Below, in pieces: positions 1-12,386 of a stretch of DNA of 64,000 nucleotides. The notes below the pieces were generated by a model. That model searched no databases. It worked only from the letters and a program-made list of their open reading frames with translations, and was not told where the DNA came from. How positions within the stretch are numbered: the stretch's first letter is position 1; every line of letters starts with the position of its first letter. The stretch covers positions 4,565,456-4,629,455 of the forward strand of contig CM060062.1 of NCBI GenBank assembly GCA_030533445.1, written 5' to 3'. Both the position numbers and the translations under genes were made by a program. The stretch comes from Cyprinodon diabolis. Its lineage: Eukaryota; Chordata; Actinopteri; Cyprinodontiformes; Cyprinodontidae.

Positions 1-672
1 AGACTTCTGGGAAAGTGTCAGATATGAGTTGTTTATGGGCAGAAAGGTCACATTTGGGTCACATTTGCACCACTGAGTGAATGTAGCCTTAGTCTAGCAG
101 TAATCTCCTAGTCACTTATAATAACAAACACATTCATGCACCAATACGCTAAGCAACACAGGGTGAGCTGTTGTTCCCCTAAAATACATATCAAAATTAA
201 AACTAAAATCTGGGATGGACTGTTCCTCTTCTTCTGGCCTACATCTGATTCAGCTCCAACAGGAAAGGGGGTGGAGATTGTATTGATAGAAATGATAGAG
301 CAGTGACACAAATAAGGGATAATTACAATCATTGAAAATACTCAAAAATAATCTGCCAATGTTAAGTTCACAAAACTACATGCAGTTTCTCAAACATCTA
401 TCCTTCCATCTGCTTATTTCTACTCTGCGTCAAAAAGGGATGATGTCTGTCTGCAGTAGATCATGTTTGATAGAAGGGAAGCTTGTAACATGAGCCTGAA
501 ATCAATGATCGATACATTCATACTCTGTGAAAATTTGGAATATGAAATTAACTGAGATTCATATTTTTAAACTATGAGAAGCAGCCAGTCAAGCAGAACA
601 AGTAAAAGCAAATAAGCAGCTCTGCTTTATTTGGGTCTAGAAGCATCTTATAAAAATGCAAGCGTGAAGCAC
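1..672 (-). other. plch2 intron downstream of the X-box exon, no exon seen
   Basis: The exon that should follow (starting with the DCWDG catalytic segment) is not found here in any minus-strand frame. The next exon therefore lies left of base 1. I see no repeat family in this stretch. Confidence 0.6.
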
Positions 673-876
673 CTTCCACACAGCGACAGCCAGCCTGCAG
701 CACCCAGGCGTACATGTCTACCCTGGACTGGGACATCAGCTGGTCCCCCATCAGGTAGGTGTTATGTGATGAAGCAATGAAGTAGTTGCACAGAGGCTGG
801 TTCATGTCCTGGCTCACGTTGTAGTGCTCTGGGTTGAAGATGTCCCCAGCTGGACTGCGCATGTAATTAGTAAAAC
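673..876 (-). CDS. plch2: plch2 exon 7: end of EF-hand region and start of catalytic X box
   Basis: 204 nt, entering with the last two bases of a glycine codon and leaving with one base of a valine codon. The acceptor is tctag/gttttac and the donor is ggaag/gtgctt. It encodes 67 whole residues, [17 protein letters not shown] through GCRCVE, residues 278-344 of the short-start isoform. The SSHNTY motif holds the catalytic histidine (residue 314; equivalent to His311 of PLC-delta1). The final Glu corresponds to the calcium-binding Glu341 of PLC-delta1. Its partner aspartate is in the DCWDG segment of the next exon, outside the window. Family knowledge: this is the N-terminal edge of the TIM-barrel active site that binds PIP2 and calcium. 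An open frame continues past the donor into the intron but loses similarity there, which supports the splice site. Confidence 0.93.
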
Positions 877-1333
877 CTAGACCCACAAGAAAACAGCTTT
901 AGCTACACAATGTCAAATGCAGGCGTTTTCCTACAGGTTCTATAGGCAGATAAACTTTACAGACAAGACAGGGGTTAAGATGTGGGACATTTGCAAAGTA
1001 AAAAAAGAAACCCTTAGTCATACAAAGTTTATCCATCAGCTTTTGCTGGAGGCAGTTCAGCTCTGGCACAAGAACCAGTTTATGTTTATATAGCCAGAGA
1101 GCCTTCATGACCAAAAAATGTCTTCTGTTTTCTATACCTCTGTAGGCTATTACAGTGTTATGTGTTGATATAATGGCCTTCATTTTAATGCTGCCTCAAA
1201 CACCAAGGTTTTAGATATGAACTGGGGGCTAATCTACCATGTAAAAGAATATTATTTTTTAATTTTCATTAAAGGAAAAACAGGTACCTAGATCCAAAGC
1301 TAAGAAAACACAAAAAACAAGTGGCACCCTTAC

Positions 1334-1427
1334 CATCTATTCCCAAAACGCCCTGCTTCTGGTTTTCAGAGCACGGCTCAAACTTGTTGATTATCTCCAG
1401 ACAGTGGTCCTTAGTCACCGTTGTCAT
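1334..1427 (-). CDS. plch2: plch2 exon 6: linker between EF-hands and X box
   Basis: 94 nt, phase 0 in and phase 1 out. The acceptor is ttgcag/atgacaacg and the donor is agatg/gtaagg. It encodes MTTVTKDHCLEIINKFEPC and then SENQKQGVLGID, residues 246-276, with the first base of a glycine completed by the next exon. The segment corresponds to the last EF-hand helices before the X box in PLC-eta and PLC-delta proteins. The human family members have the same length and the same conserved IxxFEPxxEN and LGIDGFTNY context. Confidence 0.92.
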
Positions 1428-2075
1428 CTGCAAGATGAAAATATACCATTTCAAAGACACAGTTTATTGGCTAGAAACATAAGCAGATTACTTTTGCAAG
1501 GGTAAATTCCTTTGCTTTAGGTGCATACATGTCATCATTTCATCCATCCTGACTGAAAAACACAGCCTGGTGCCTGGCAGCGGCTGTTTAAAGCTCTGTT
1601 TGAGCTCTAACAATCATTAAAAAGGAGGGGTCAATCCCCCTTTCTGCACAGCTGCATTCCCAACGTTAAAGGCTTTAGCAAATACAATTTTCAGTAGTCT
1701 AATCCAGTAGAAACTTACTCATAACCAATGTTAAAACAACTGCATCAGAGATGCTAACTCCAACTATGAATGAAGTGCTGAGACCTATTCTATATTTTGC
1801 AAACTGTGGCCAACATTAAAAAAAAATCATTCTGATCTAAACAAACACCTTTTAAATAATAAATAAAAACAAAGATATTTACTATGCAAGTTTTTTGACA
1901 CTTTTTTTTTTTTGAAAATGATGCAAATGTTGGGTTTGGCAATTATGACCAAAGAAATCCTGGGGAAGACAGCCGGTGAAACAAATTTTCAGAAGACAGT
2001 AATTGACACCCTGAACAGAGTAAGCCCCTCTAAAGCATTTCCAAAGAACACTGTTGTCCACAGAGTCCTTTAGAT

Positions 2076-2673
2076 CAGTGATTCACAACCGGGGGTACTC
2101 TTACCCCTAGTGGTCCACCAGTGTATTGCATGAAACTATTTTATTACTTAGGTAGTAAAATAAAATAGGGCTGTTTTGCTTTGTGAGGACCCAGTTGAAA
2201 ATTAAATAAGATTTTTATCAACCAATAAATCAGTTTTTCTTATACGTTTGAAAACCAAGCAGATGAACAGATTGGATGTAGAGAAGCTTTTTTCCCCACA
2301 CTGAGCTATTGAAGCTTATCAAAGCTGCTTAGGTGTCTTGATGAAAACAGCAAGTTAAAAAGTAAAACTTATTAAGTCAATCTAACTATACATTTTTTAT
2401 TTTGTCCCCAATTCATCTAGTTTAAATGTTATATAAGGGAGTTACTCAGAGGAGCTCTTGTTTTATAAAGGCAGGTTTTTAATGTCCCTTTATTTACTAT
2501 TTATTTTGATCCCTACTAATGATTGAATTAAGTAAAATAGTTTTTATTTTATAATCAGTTATTGTAGGTTCTCCATTTGGACAATCATCAATACTTTTGA
2601 CTGAGAGAGGGACTCATGGTAAGACAAAAATTTCCAAAGGGGAACACAAGTCAAAAAAGGTTGGGAAACACTG
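2076..2673. mobile_element. hAT-type non-autonomous element
   Basis: The 598-bp element starts CAGTGATTCACAACC and its other end reads CAGTGTTTCCCAACC on the opposite strand, giving imperfect terminal inverted repeats. Flanks are CTTTAGAT (2068-2075) and CTGTGGAT (2674-2681), 6 of 8 bases matching, as expected for an old 8-bp hAT target duplication. No transposase is encoded. It lies in the plch2 intron between exons 5 and 6. Confidence 0.7.
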
Positions 2674-2829
2674 CTGTGGATGACTGTAATAACAGAAAGT
2701 TGAGTGGAAGGAAAATTTGTTAGAAAACCACAGACTCAGGAAGACTGAAAAGAAAGACTCATTGTAGGATTTGGGAGTGCTTCACACGAAGCGGACGGAG
2801 GCCATCATGAGCTGGACCATAAGATCTAC

Positions 2830-3000
2830 CTTTTGCTCGGTCACCAGAAAGCGAGTGAGGTCATCCGTGTCCAGGTGGTCTTTATGGTTGCTGTAGGTGA
2901 GCATGAGGAGATAAAGATCTCTACGAGTCGACATCATCTTGTAGAAGGAGCAGAACTCCTCAAACCCCAAAGTTCCCTGTTTGTCATCTGTGTCTGCCTC
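2830..3000 (-). CDS. plch2: plch2 exon 5: EF-hand 2 and following helices
   Basis: 171 nt, exactly 57 codons, phase 0 at both ends. The acceptor is ttttttag/gaggcagac and the donor is caaaag/gtagat. It encodes residues 189-245, beginning EADTDDKQGTLGFEEFCSFYK and ending LVTEQK. The second EF-hand loop DTDDKQGTLGFE has a lysine at the fifth position, where an acidic or oxygen side chain is usual. It is therefore probably a weak or non-canonical calcium site, as in related PLCs. MSTRRDLYLLMLTYSNHKD is a strong PLC-eta signature. Confidence 0.94.
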
Positions 3001-3596
3001 CTAAAAAACAAACAGTAAAATCAGAATTTATTGAAACATTTTTATTTGCTCTTACCCTCCTGGGTTTCTATAATAGTTCAAACTAACTAAATGGTCGACA
3101 CTTAATATTATTTACCGACACTTTCAGTTGAGAACCTGCCATCACTGGAAAAACGATTTAGAAATAAGTAAAAATTTCAGCACATAAGATGCAGCACACA
3201 CTTATACAGGATGATAATACATAATCCAAACAACTAAGCTCTCTAGAGGTGACACATTCCTCCCACTACCTGACAGATCTGGCAGTGCAGAGTCTTTTTG
3301 AGGGTGTGCCTAGTTTATTAAAAAAAAAAATATATTAACCTTATTTGAGTAAATAAGGTGCTTTTTTTTTCTTCCTTCGTCCATATTGTTCCTTGGCAAA
3401 AGCCTCAGCTCTTATCTCTGTGCTCTTATTCTGCCTTATTTTTGATAAGTTAAATTTAAAGTCTAGTAAAATTAAAGTACGATAGCTTTGAGTGTGAAAT
3501 AGGAGGAGGAACACGAACATCTGACCGCTGTCAGGGGGCAGGCACTTTAACAAGTGATTAGTTTGAAAATACAAATGTGCTTGATCAATTTTGTTT

Positions 3597-4215
3597 TGGT
3601 ACAGTATAATCTGCCTATGATAATACTTTATTAATCCCAAAAGGAAAATAAATGTTGGCTTTTTTTTAAAGTTGTTGTAAATGTAAATGTTGACAACTGC
3701 AGGCAATTATGAAAAAAACGAAAATTAATGTTAGAACTGTAAATATACAGTGATATGTTTATATTACTATTCTATAAATGTATTTATTACCGTTTTCAAG
3801 GCTGCACTTCAAAAAAATGAAATTGTCTAGAGCTGTTTTAAATGAAATTTAATACTCGTGTAAACAAAATAAATGTGTCTGAAATCTAAATGTAATGATC
3901 TTGTGCAGCAGTCTGTTTTGTGCTGGATCTGGAGACATCTTTGACTGAAGATGTGTGATGAAGTCTTTGGAAAAGGATGCTCCCTGATATTCATAATGTT
4001 CTTCTTTTTCTTTGTAAAAGCATCTCCAGAGGTCTGACAGGAGTTCCAAGAATAGCGCCGGCCTCCTTTATGAGCTTGTTGAGCTTCCTTAAGTCATTTG
4101 CTCTGATAACGGTACCCCAGCAGATGATGACAGAAGAGCTTACTTCACACCACAACAGACTGATAGAAGAAATGTATGGTGTCAGTTTTCTGCCAAGAGT
4201 CCACACACGCAATAA
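3597..4215 (-). pseudogene. LINE (CR1/Rex-like) 3' end fragment
   Basis: On the minus strand, 3991-4212 encodes a stretch including RKLNKLIKEAGAILGTPV, the C-terminal region typical of fish CR1/Rex-type reverse transcriptases (LNKLIxKAGxxLG). Further 3', at about 3600-3655, is a tail of the kind tttgggattaataaagtatt. The 5' part is missing, as usual for a truncated LINE copy. Exact limits are uncertain because the middle is degraded. Confidence 0.55.
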
Positions 4216-4379
4216 ATACTCCTACAAGCAGCTTTACTTCACACAGACGCTCATTAACTCTTCCTCACGCACATGTTTAACATGTTTCATGCACATATAG
4301 AGTACCACGGGGCCCCAGTATATCACACACACGAGTACTTGTTCGTTCTCTGTATGCATGTGGTTTGATTTCCACACGT

Positions 4380-5192
4380 GTGGAAACGGGAGGCAGATCT
4401 TTTAGTGATCAGGCTCCTCTCCTGTGGAACCAACAACCAGTTTTAGCCCATGAGGCAGAAACACCGTCTCCTTTTAAGGGTAGGCTTAAAACCTTCAGTT
4501 TTGATAAAGCTTATAGGTAAAATAGCTCAGATTATTCTGAGCTATCATGATAGATACGCTGATATAGGCTTATGCTGCTGGAGGACATAGGGACCACTTT
4601 TCATTATTCTGTTTCATTCCATCTCTATTCTCTCATTCTACAGTATTCGTTAGTTCAATCTCTAACACTATGCTCTCTCTGCTTTCTCTCATCATAGTAG
4701 CTTCATCTGGTCTGTCCCTGTGTGGCTGTGACTCCATCGCAAAGAGAAATATCAGCTGTGGTGCTGCTGTCAGCATCTTTGTTTATGGATGTTGGAGCTT
4801 GGCCTGTTTTCTGCAGTCCTATTTTTCTGACTTTTACTAACTGGATGTACTCTTCATCCTCTGACACGGGAGCTGTGTTTCCTGGATGAGGCCGCCTGTG
4901 GAGCTGGTTGAGAGTTGCCTTTTGTATCTCTGCTTCTTTCTGCATCTCTGCTTTTGTCTCACACTGAGCCTGGTTCTGCTGGAGGTTTATTTCTGTTAAA
5001 AGGGAGTTTTCCTCTCCCCTGTTGTTACGAGCATGCATGGTGTGAGGAACTGTTTTTGAGTCAATGCAATTATTTTGGTTTTAGTTATAAAACTTTGAAC
5101 CAATCTGACTGTATGATGTGGTTAACTTCTCTCTGTAAAGTGCCTTGAGATGATTTGTGTTATGAATTGGCGCTATATAACTAAACTGAAAT
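4380..5192 (+). repeat. L2/CR1-type LINE 3' tail, copy A
   Basis: This stretch matches, in the same order, the other L2-type tails of this window: GGGAGGCAGATCTTTTAG near 4389, GGAGGACATAGGGACC near 4580, GCCTTGAGATGA near 5141 and a GGCGCTATATAA end near 5168. It is several percent diverged and its last part is damaged (CTATATAACTAAACTG). The orientation is antisense to plch2. The reverse transcriptase part is missing. Confidence 0.75.
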
Positions 5193-7184
5193 GTATTGGA
5201 ATGTAAACATTTATTTAAAGAACACAGGTAAGCTCTATCTGCAAATTAGACCAAAAAAACTGCCAACAGAAGAATATCTGGGATTGAGAGACAAATGTTT
5301 AATGTAACATGTCCTGGATGACACCATCTACAGTTTATGAGCACTGCCAACACACCTCCCTTTCATTTTAGAGCCTTCTATAAATCTCTGTCTGCTCGTA
5401 TGGCCTAGCAGAGAGATATGGAGTAGTAGATATGATCCTGCCGCCACGTTTCAGTAAACCACATAATGCATTTTTGATATTTGGGAAGAATCTTAGCTGA
5501 TGGCTGTACAGAAGCATAACCCTGCACTGATACCATTACCCCTGGAGATGATGACAGAACTGTTGAATTGCTCTCATTGAATATAATGGGTGGGTATTTA
5601 CTGCAGAATTAGTAGCAGAGAATGGCTGGGTACAATGTAAATTGGGGGGTTATTGTGAATGTATACGTGGATTTTGATTTTCAAAAAGTAGGTACTGCTC
5701 AATTTTTTTCTATAGACTTCCTCTCTTGATTGCAGCAGACAGTCAAAAACAGGTAGGTTGTTATTTCTGATATTTTGCCTTGTGATGAGACTAAACATTT
5801 GGTAAATGTTAGGCTTTAATTTTGACTAAATTATTATTCACATATCTAATAAATTATGTGGTATAGTTCTTTTTAAGGATTTAAAAATTGCATTCAATTT
5901 CTATTGGCCATGGTGGTTGAAACCAGGCATTCAAGATGCAGCCATGCCTCAGTTTGTAGAAATTCTCAGTACATTTAATGTATAAGATGGAACAGAGAAA
6001 CCCGCAAATTTGGTCTGGAGTGAAGTTGGTCATATCTTGTTGCTACTTGTGCTATTGTTCATACACAAAGTTGAAACTCTTTTCAGTTGCTTGTATGGGC
6101 AGTATTATCCAAAACGTTTCTGATTTTCCTGCAAGAGCTGCATTTACAGAGAACCATCGTTCATCTTTCACTGGCATATTTGAAAATGGTGGTTTTGATC
6201 CTTGCTGAAGGATTTCATTGCCTTCCTTTCTTTGAATGAAGTCAGAAGTAGAAGGTGTAGCACTTGAAAAGCTGCAGCAACTTTCATGCAAAGTGTCTCT
6301 GCTTGAGTTGCAAAGTTGCAGCTCTTGGTGGCTTACTTGGTGGTAGATGTACAAATAGCACATTGTGTGGAGAGATAGCAAAGTTACATGCTTTGGCCTA
6401 AACAACCCCCGACTATATTACGAGATACATTAAAGCGCATTGATTCTGACCATTAAGGCTGGAGCAAGCCTCATTTTCCACTTTGATCATTACAAAACAT
6501 GGATTACACTTTTCTATAATAAATAAGGAGGAGCTTTAAAAAAATAACTTTTATTGTTTTAGTTATTGCACCTTCGAATGTTGAGATGCTGGATTTTATG
6601 ATAAAATGTAAATCTTTTTATGACTGAGGTCAGAAGAAGTACCTCAAGTTTCTGCAGGACCCAGATAACTGAAAATCAAGGGTTTTACATTGTTAAGCTC
6701 AAATTGTTTTAGAAGTAATTTCTTCCACAGCTAAAATAAATAAAGAATAGAGGCAGAATGATCAGGTCTGAAATGCAACATCATGCTACCAGTGTAAATG
6801 TAAGACAGAATTACATTTTTCTACTGAACCATGATCAACGCTTATGCTTTGTCTTGTTTAGTTGTGATTAAATAAAAAATAAATGGATGCTTTTTTACGT
6901 CTCACAGTCATTTTTGTGTTGTTTACAAAATTAAGAGTGCATGCTTTCATAAGGGGACCGTGTTTGACCAACAATTACAGAAGGTCCAAAATGGTCATTG
7001 CCCTCTTTGTCTGGTACTGGGCCTATTAGGGTAAAACCATTTATCAGTACACTACAAATTTGACCACTTTAATAAAATTTGTCAACTAATCACCCAACAA
7101 CTCTTCCAAATCTTCAGATCAGAAAGTTCAGGAAGAGTGGGCAAGATTGTGACACAAATATCAGTGAATATTTCAAATCCTCCT
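5193..7184. other. Intron sequence without recognised features
   Basis: Mostly AT-rich unique-looking sequence in the plch2 intron between exons 4 and 5. A 117-codon minus-strand open frame at 6052-6405 has no family I recognise and is probably chance. No clear terminal repeats were seen. Confidence 0.4.
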
Positions 7185-8558
7185 TCTCACATATAAAACC
7201 TTAAATGACCAAGCTCCATCTGATATCAGAGATCTGATTGTTCCTTATGTTCCTAAAAGAGCACTTTGCTCTCAATCTGCAGGTTTACTAGTGGTTCCTA
7301 GAATTTCTAAAAGTAGAATGGGAGGCAGATCTTTTAGTTATCAGGCTCCTCTCCTGTGGAACCAACTACCAGTTTTAGTCCGTGAGGCAGACACCCTGTC
7401 TACTTTTAAGGCTAGGCTTAAAAGTTTCCTTTTTGATAAAGCTTATAGTTACCCCCGGCTCACACCGACTCCGGTCTTACCGTTGCGGTGCGGTTGGTGC
7501 GGCGCCGCAGTGATTCCAAGTCATTAAAAAGACGTAAACCTCTCTCACCGGCTGATGAGCTGTCCGGCTGCGGTTACCGAGACACTCCGGCGCTGCAGAA
7601 AATTCAGCAAGAAAGCTATCCTTGCGGCGTGCCGGAGCCCTCCGCAACAAGCTCTCGCAAATATCCTTATTTAGGCCGTGTTATCGCGTGAAGTTACGTG
7701 GACTCAAGTGAACTTCTGTTAAATCTCCGGACCTGTTGCCGGAGCCGCAGAGCCGCACCGCACCGTAGTCAAAAGGGCGGTGTGAGAGGGGGTGTGCGGG
7801 AGTTGCGGTCTCCGTTGGCTCGGTAACCGCACCGGAGCCAGTGTGAGCAAGGGGTTAGAGTGGCTCAGGTTATCCTGAGCTATCTCTATAGTTATGCTGC
7901 TATAGGCTTAGACTGCTGGAGGACATAGGGACCCCCATTTCATCATTCTGCTTCATTCTATCTCTATTCTCCCACTCTGCAGAATCTGATCAATCTCTAA
8001 CGTTCTGCTCTCTCTGCTTTTTCTCATAGTAGCTTCATCTGGTCTGTTCCTGTTTGGCTGTGACTCCATCCTGGAGAGAAATATCAGCTGTGCTGCTGCC
8101 ATCAACACCTTTGTTTTAGTGTAGTCCTGTTTTCTTGATTTTGACTAACTGGATGTCCTTTCTTCGTCTTCTGACGTGGGAGTGGGCTTGGAGCTCGTCT
8201 GCCTGGCTGTGTGTTTCCTGGACGGGGGCGCCTGGCTGAGAGTTGCCTTTTGTACCTATGCTTCTTTTTCTATGTCTGCTTTTGTCTTCTTGAACCCCAG
8301 TCGGGGGTTAGAGCAGATGGCCGCTCACTCAGAGCCTGGTTCTGCTGCAGGTTTCTTCCAGTTAAGTTGGTTTTTCCTCTCCACTGTTGCTACAGGCATT
8401 CTTGCATTTCAGTCAATGAGTCGATGCAATCAACTGGTTTTCCTTAGATAGAAAACTCTGAATCAATTTGACTGGATGATCTGGTTCAATCATAAATTGC
8501 CTGGAGATGACATGTGTCATGAATTAGTGCTATATAAATAAACTGAATTGAATTGAAC
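7185..8558 (+). mobile_element. L2/CR1-type LINE 3' end, copy B, split by a PIF/Harbinger MITE
   Basis: The left part (to 7451) reads as the C-terminus of a LINE reverse transcriptase ORF: LNDQAPSDIRDLIVPYVPKR, then GGRSFSYQAPLLWNQLP and STFKARLKSFLFDKAYS. A 403-bp MITE interrupts it at 7452-7854. The LINE resumes at 7855 (GTGGCTCAGG) and runs through the 3' UTR to the AATTGAATTGAA end near 8557. The best-preserved LINE tail in the window, antisense to plch2. The 5' part is missing. Confidence 0.8.
7452..7854. mobile_element. PIF/Harbinger-type MITE, copy 1 (403 bp)
   Basis: GC-rich 403-bp element with terminal inverted repeats CCCCCGGCTCACACCGACTC and, on the other strand, CCCCTTGCTCACACTGGCTC. 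It is flanked by TTA on both sides (7449-7451, 7855-7857). A 3-bp TWA duplication is the hallmark of PIF/Harbinger. A nearly identical copy of the same length lies at 40466-40868. It is inserted into an older LINE tail, so it is the younger of the two. The open frames inside are not genes. Confidence 0.85.
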
Positions 8559-8869
8559 TCAATTTCTGTTAATCTTAACTACTTTTCAATAAAACAATTT
8601 GTACTTTATAGTAGCTAACGAACTGAATAAATATAAGTACGCATAAGCAAATATGTGTAAATCCATCCATTTTTGGATGAATGAACCAATGAAAAACATC
8701 TCTCAACCATGGACAGGAGGTAGTTGATAGTGGCCTAGTTTCTGGGCACACTTGTTTACGATAAAGGGTTTTAGAGTTCCATATGCCTTTTACAGACATT
8801 CATTAATCCATATGTGGCATTGATACAAAGCCTTTCTTAGGATCAGCCAAGGCACTTCACAGGCTACTT

Positions 8870-9212
8870 CACACTGTTTTGTCAAACAGCAGGTGATGTT
8901 TGGCTCCGCTAAGAGTCATTTCTCTGCACTTCTGTCACGTGTCCACTTTACCGCTTTGATACCTGACAGAAGTTTCCATGTTATGGGGAAACTTCTGTCC
9001 CGTTCTGGGGATCTTTCACCATCAGGACTATTTGGCCAACAAATGCAATTATCTACTGTTGCCATGTGCTCATCTAGGAGGAATGCATCTTGAAAAGCCA
9101 ATCAGTTTGGTTTCCTCACAAAACGTTAACCAATTTGATTATCTGATTGGATTATAAAATTCTTTAAGATTACATTTCATGAACTGGGGCTGTATAAATA
9201 AACTGAAACAAA
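8870..9212 (+). repeat. Degraded LINE-like 3' tail
   Basis: It ends with ACTGGGGCTGTATAAATAAACTGAAACAAA, split here as CTGTATAAATAAACTG plus an A-rich end. This resembles the end of the L2-type tails nearby, but the body matches only loosely. The left limit is a guess. Confidence 0.35.
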
Positions 9213-10296
9213 TTAAGATAGTTTTAAATACATAAATAAAAATTTTCTGAAATTATTCACTTTTATTCCCCGACTTCAGAAAGATTTTTTCTCTCCCTCA
9301 TCTGTAATATGGCTATGACTCTTAAGAAGAAAAAAACAACCTTGGTTTGCACAATGGTCCATGTATTTCTAACAATTATGGAGTCCATATGCCAAGCCAC
9401 ACTGGAGGCAGCTACACACTGAACTCTGATGACGTCCGTGCCATCTGGAGTTTGGCCTCAGAGTACTACTGCGTGGTTAAAAACAGAAAACTGATCATAG
9501 CGCTGCATATACTGTGTTGAATTTTAAATAGTTAACTCTTCTTTAAATGCCGGGCAGGAATCTTCATAAGTTAAGAGCATTTAAATGTAGACTTAGATGA
9601 ATACATTTCATAGAAAGTATCAAACACTCATTTTGTTCAGAAACACTGTAGGAGAAACTTCACAGGTTTTTTGTTTTTTCCTGTTAAAGGAAACCTTCAA
9701 ACAAGAGACTAATTTTCCTTTTGATAAAAAAGGAGAGATGGAGTAACAGTACAGCTGGGATTTTCACACAGTTTAGAGCACATAGCACATAGATGCTGCC
9801 ACATTGTGACAGCTCAATATGAAAATGACGGGCACAGTCCAAGTAGTTATGAATTCCCTCAGAGAAAACTGAAGTCACACCACATTTTAAACAGTTTTGT
9901 TCTGATTTCTTGGCTACATGCAGGGATAGGTTGCCTAAAATAAATGAAATGCATACTCATGTATCCTTTCCAAAACAATGTCACTCAAACTTTAACTTGT
10001 GCATTTTCCACAAGTAGTTTTAAAAAAAAGTTTTTTTTGTGTTTCTCTAACAATAGAAACATTTGAGAATGGTTCTCAGACTGGGATAATTTAAAATAGT
10101 GCCAGTCCCTGTTGCTTTTTAGACAGGAAATGATTAGAAATAATTGCACAGAGCAGCTGCAAACAGTTTAAAACCAAAAGAAGACAAGGATATGCAGAAG
10201 ACCTACTTGTGGCACTAATTTATTTAAATTTAACTGAGGTTCTCTAGGAAAGCTCTCACTTTCACCCCTTTTTCATAAAGAGGGATTGTTTGTTTG
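9213..10296. other. Intron sequence without recognised features
   Basis: AT-rich intron sequence. No terminal repeats, splice-ready exons or conserved protein pieces were seen by eye. Confidence 0.4.
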
Positions 10297-10496
10297 TATG
10301 TATGCATATATATATATATATATATATACATACACACATATATATAAACACACACATATATATACACACACACACACACACATATATATATACATATATA
10401 TACACACATATATATACACACACATATATATATATATACATATATATACACACACATATATATATATATACATATATATACACACACACACACACG

Positions 10497-10529
<33 letters not shown>

Positions 10530-10549
10530 GTATATATATATATATACAT

Positions 10550-10580
<31 letters not shown>

Positions 10581-10693
10581 CATACACACACACACACACA
10601 TATATATATACGTACATATACACACACACACATATATATATATATACGTACATATACACACACACACACATATATATATATATACGTACATAT

Positions 10694-10724
<31 letters not shown>

Positions 10725-11081
10725 CGTACATATACACACACACACATATATATATATATATACGTACATATACACACACACACACATATATATATATATA
10801 CGTACATATACACACACACATATATATATATACGTACATATACACACACACACATATATATACGTACATATACACACACACACATATATATACGTACATA
10901 TACACACACACACATATATATACACGTACATATACACACACACATATATATATATATATACGTACATATACACACACACACATATATATACGCACATATA
11001 CACACACACACATATATATACGCACATATACACACACACACATATATATACGCACATATGTATATATATATATATACGCAC

Positions 11082-11122
<41 letters not shown>

Positions 11123-11190
11123 TACATATATATATATACACACACATACATATACACACACATAAATATACACACATATACATACACACA
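10297..11190. repeat. Long compound TA/CA microsatellite with a CGTACATATA-containing higher-order unit
   Basis: About 890 bp of almost pure alternating purine-pyrimidine sequence: runs of TA and CA, punctuated from about 10611 onward by CGTACATATA or CGCACATATA at spacings of roughly 36-50 bp. Open frames of about 290-340 codons on both strands here are only low-complexity Tyr/Ile/Cys/Val or Thr/His repeats and not genes. By eye the alternation is unbroken from about 10350 to about 11163. It lies in the 11.9-kb plch2 intron. Confidence 0.97.
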
Positions 11191-12378
11191 CCCAGCCACC
11201 CACCCACCTTCATTCATTTTTAACACTTTTTATGCCATAACACTAAAACTAACCCTAAACCTGACCATTGCATTGCAACCAATGCATTCCTCACCCTAAC
11301 TAATCGACACATTAGCCCTAAACCTAACCATTAGCAAAATAGCATGTGAAGACCAGCAAAATGTCCTCACTTTGCAACAACTGGTCCGCAATGGTGAAAT
11401 TGGAAAAATGGTCCTCACTCTGAGGGCTAGACAAGTACACACACACACGCGCGCACACATGTCTTTCTTCCTTTTTTAGTTCACACTATGATAAAGCCAA
11501 TCTTAAGATGAGGAAAGACTCCAACTAGGTTAAGCCAAGAAAATAGCCCAAGGAATACAAACATCCAGATCTTCACTAATGATAATAGACATGGTCACAT
11601 GCACACGAAGGGCCATATTGGCACCCGGTGTGTGCCCTGCATTACGGCTCAGGCCATCTGTGTCCCAGGAGCACCATATGGGAAAGCATGTTCTGGATGC
11701 TGGTCTTAGGTTTAGCAAACTGGCTGACTGCTCTGTGGGATAAAGGCTATAACAACATGTTTAACAGGTCAACATGCTAATCCTCATGCTGTTTCTCAGC
11801 CAACATCTGCAGTGGTCAGTGTCTTTGCTAAGCATTCCCAATCTGCCTAGAAGAAAGTAATTATAGCGGTTTTATCTGACCTAATAAGCTTAACATTTAG
11901 AGTCAGGCACTATGGCCCACCCCTACTACAGCTTTACATAGCTGTATCCTTTAAGATTAATAAGATAATCAAATGGTCTCTGGCACTGGTTAAACGCATC
12001 GGTTTATATGCATTATGGCAGGGGAAGGAAGAAAGAAAAAGAATTGCACACAGCAAATTTGAATTCAAACAGAGCAAAAAAAAATACGTAAAAGCTCCAA
12101 ATTAATAAGGAAAGCATCTTGAAACATCCTAGAAACTATTTTTCTATCCATCTGTCTCTCTAGTGCTTTCCAAAAAAAACCCTGCATAAGGGTTTATAGC
12201 ACCCCATTGTTTAAAATTTTAATGATGAATAACTTTATACAATAGGTCAGAAGATGTGATTGTTTCAGATAAGTAGAGCGTGAAAACTAAATATTGCGTC
12301 TCCATCTTTGGGTCTAGGTATGTAGAGTGGACTTAAGCCAGATGAGGTGAGAGGTCTGCAGTTCACTTACTGACAAGT
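11191..12378. other. Intron sequence without recognised features
   Basis: After a short CCCAGCCACCCACCC edge of the microsatellite comes a stretch with CCTAAACCTAACC-like motifs at 11250-11330. These are too imperfect to call telomere-type repeats. A small CA/CG dinucleotide run is at 11438-11458. Nothing else recognised. Confidence 0.4.
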
Positions 12379-12386
12379 CTGCAATG

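Noticed and set aside
7488..7691. 67-codon frame with a nearly identical twin at 40502-40705, looking like a conserved gene
   Set aside because: Both lie inside the 403-bp PIF/Harbinger MITE. The similarity comes from the repeat, not from protein selection.
10230..11299. Five long open frames (291-337 codons) on both strands
   Set aside because: They are translations of a TA/CA microsatellite, which has no stops in most frames. No protein family resembles them.
11240..11340. CCTAAAC-like repeats, possible interstitial telomere sequence
   Set aside because: The units are irregular and do not form tandem TTAGGG/CCCTAA.
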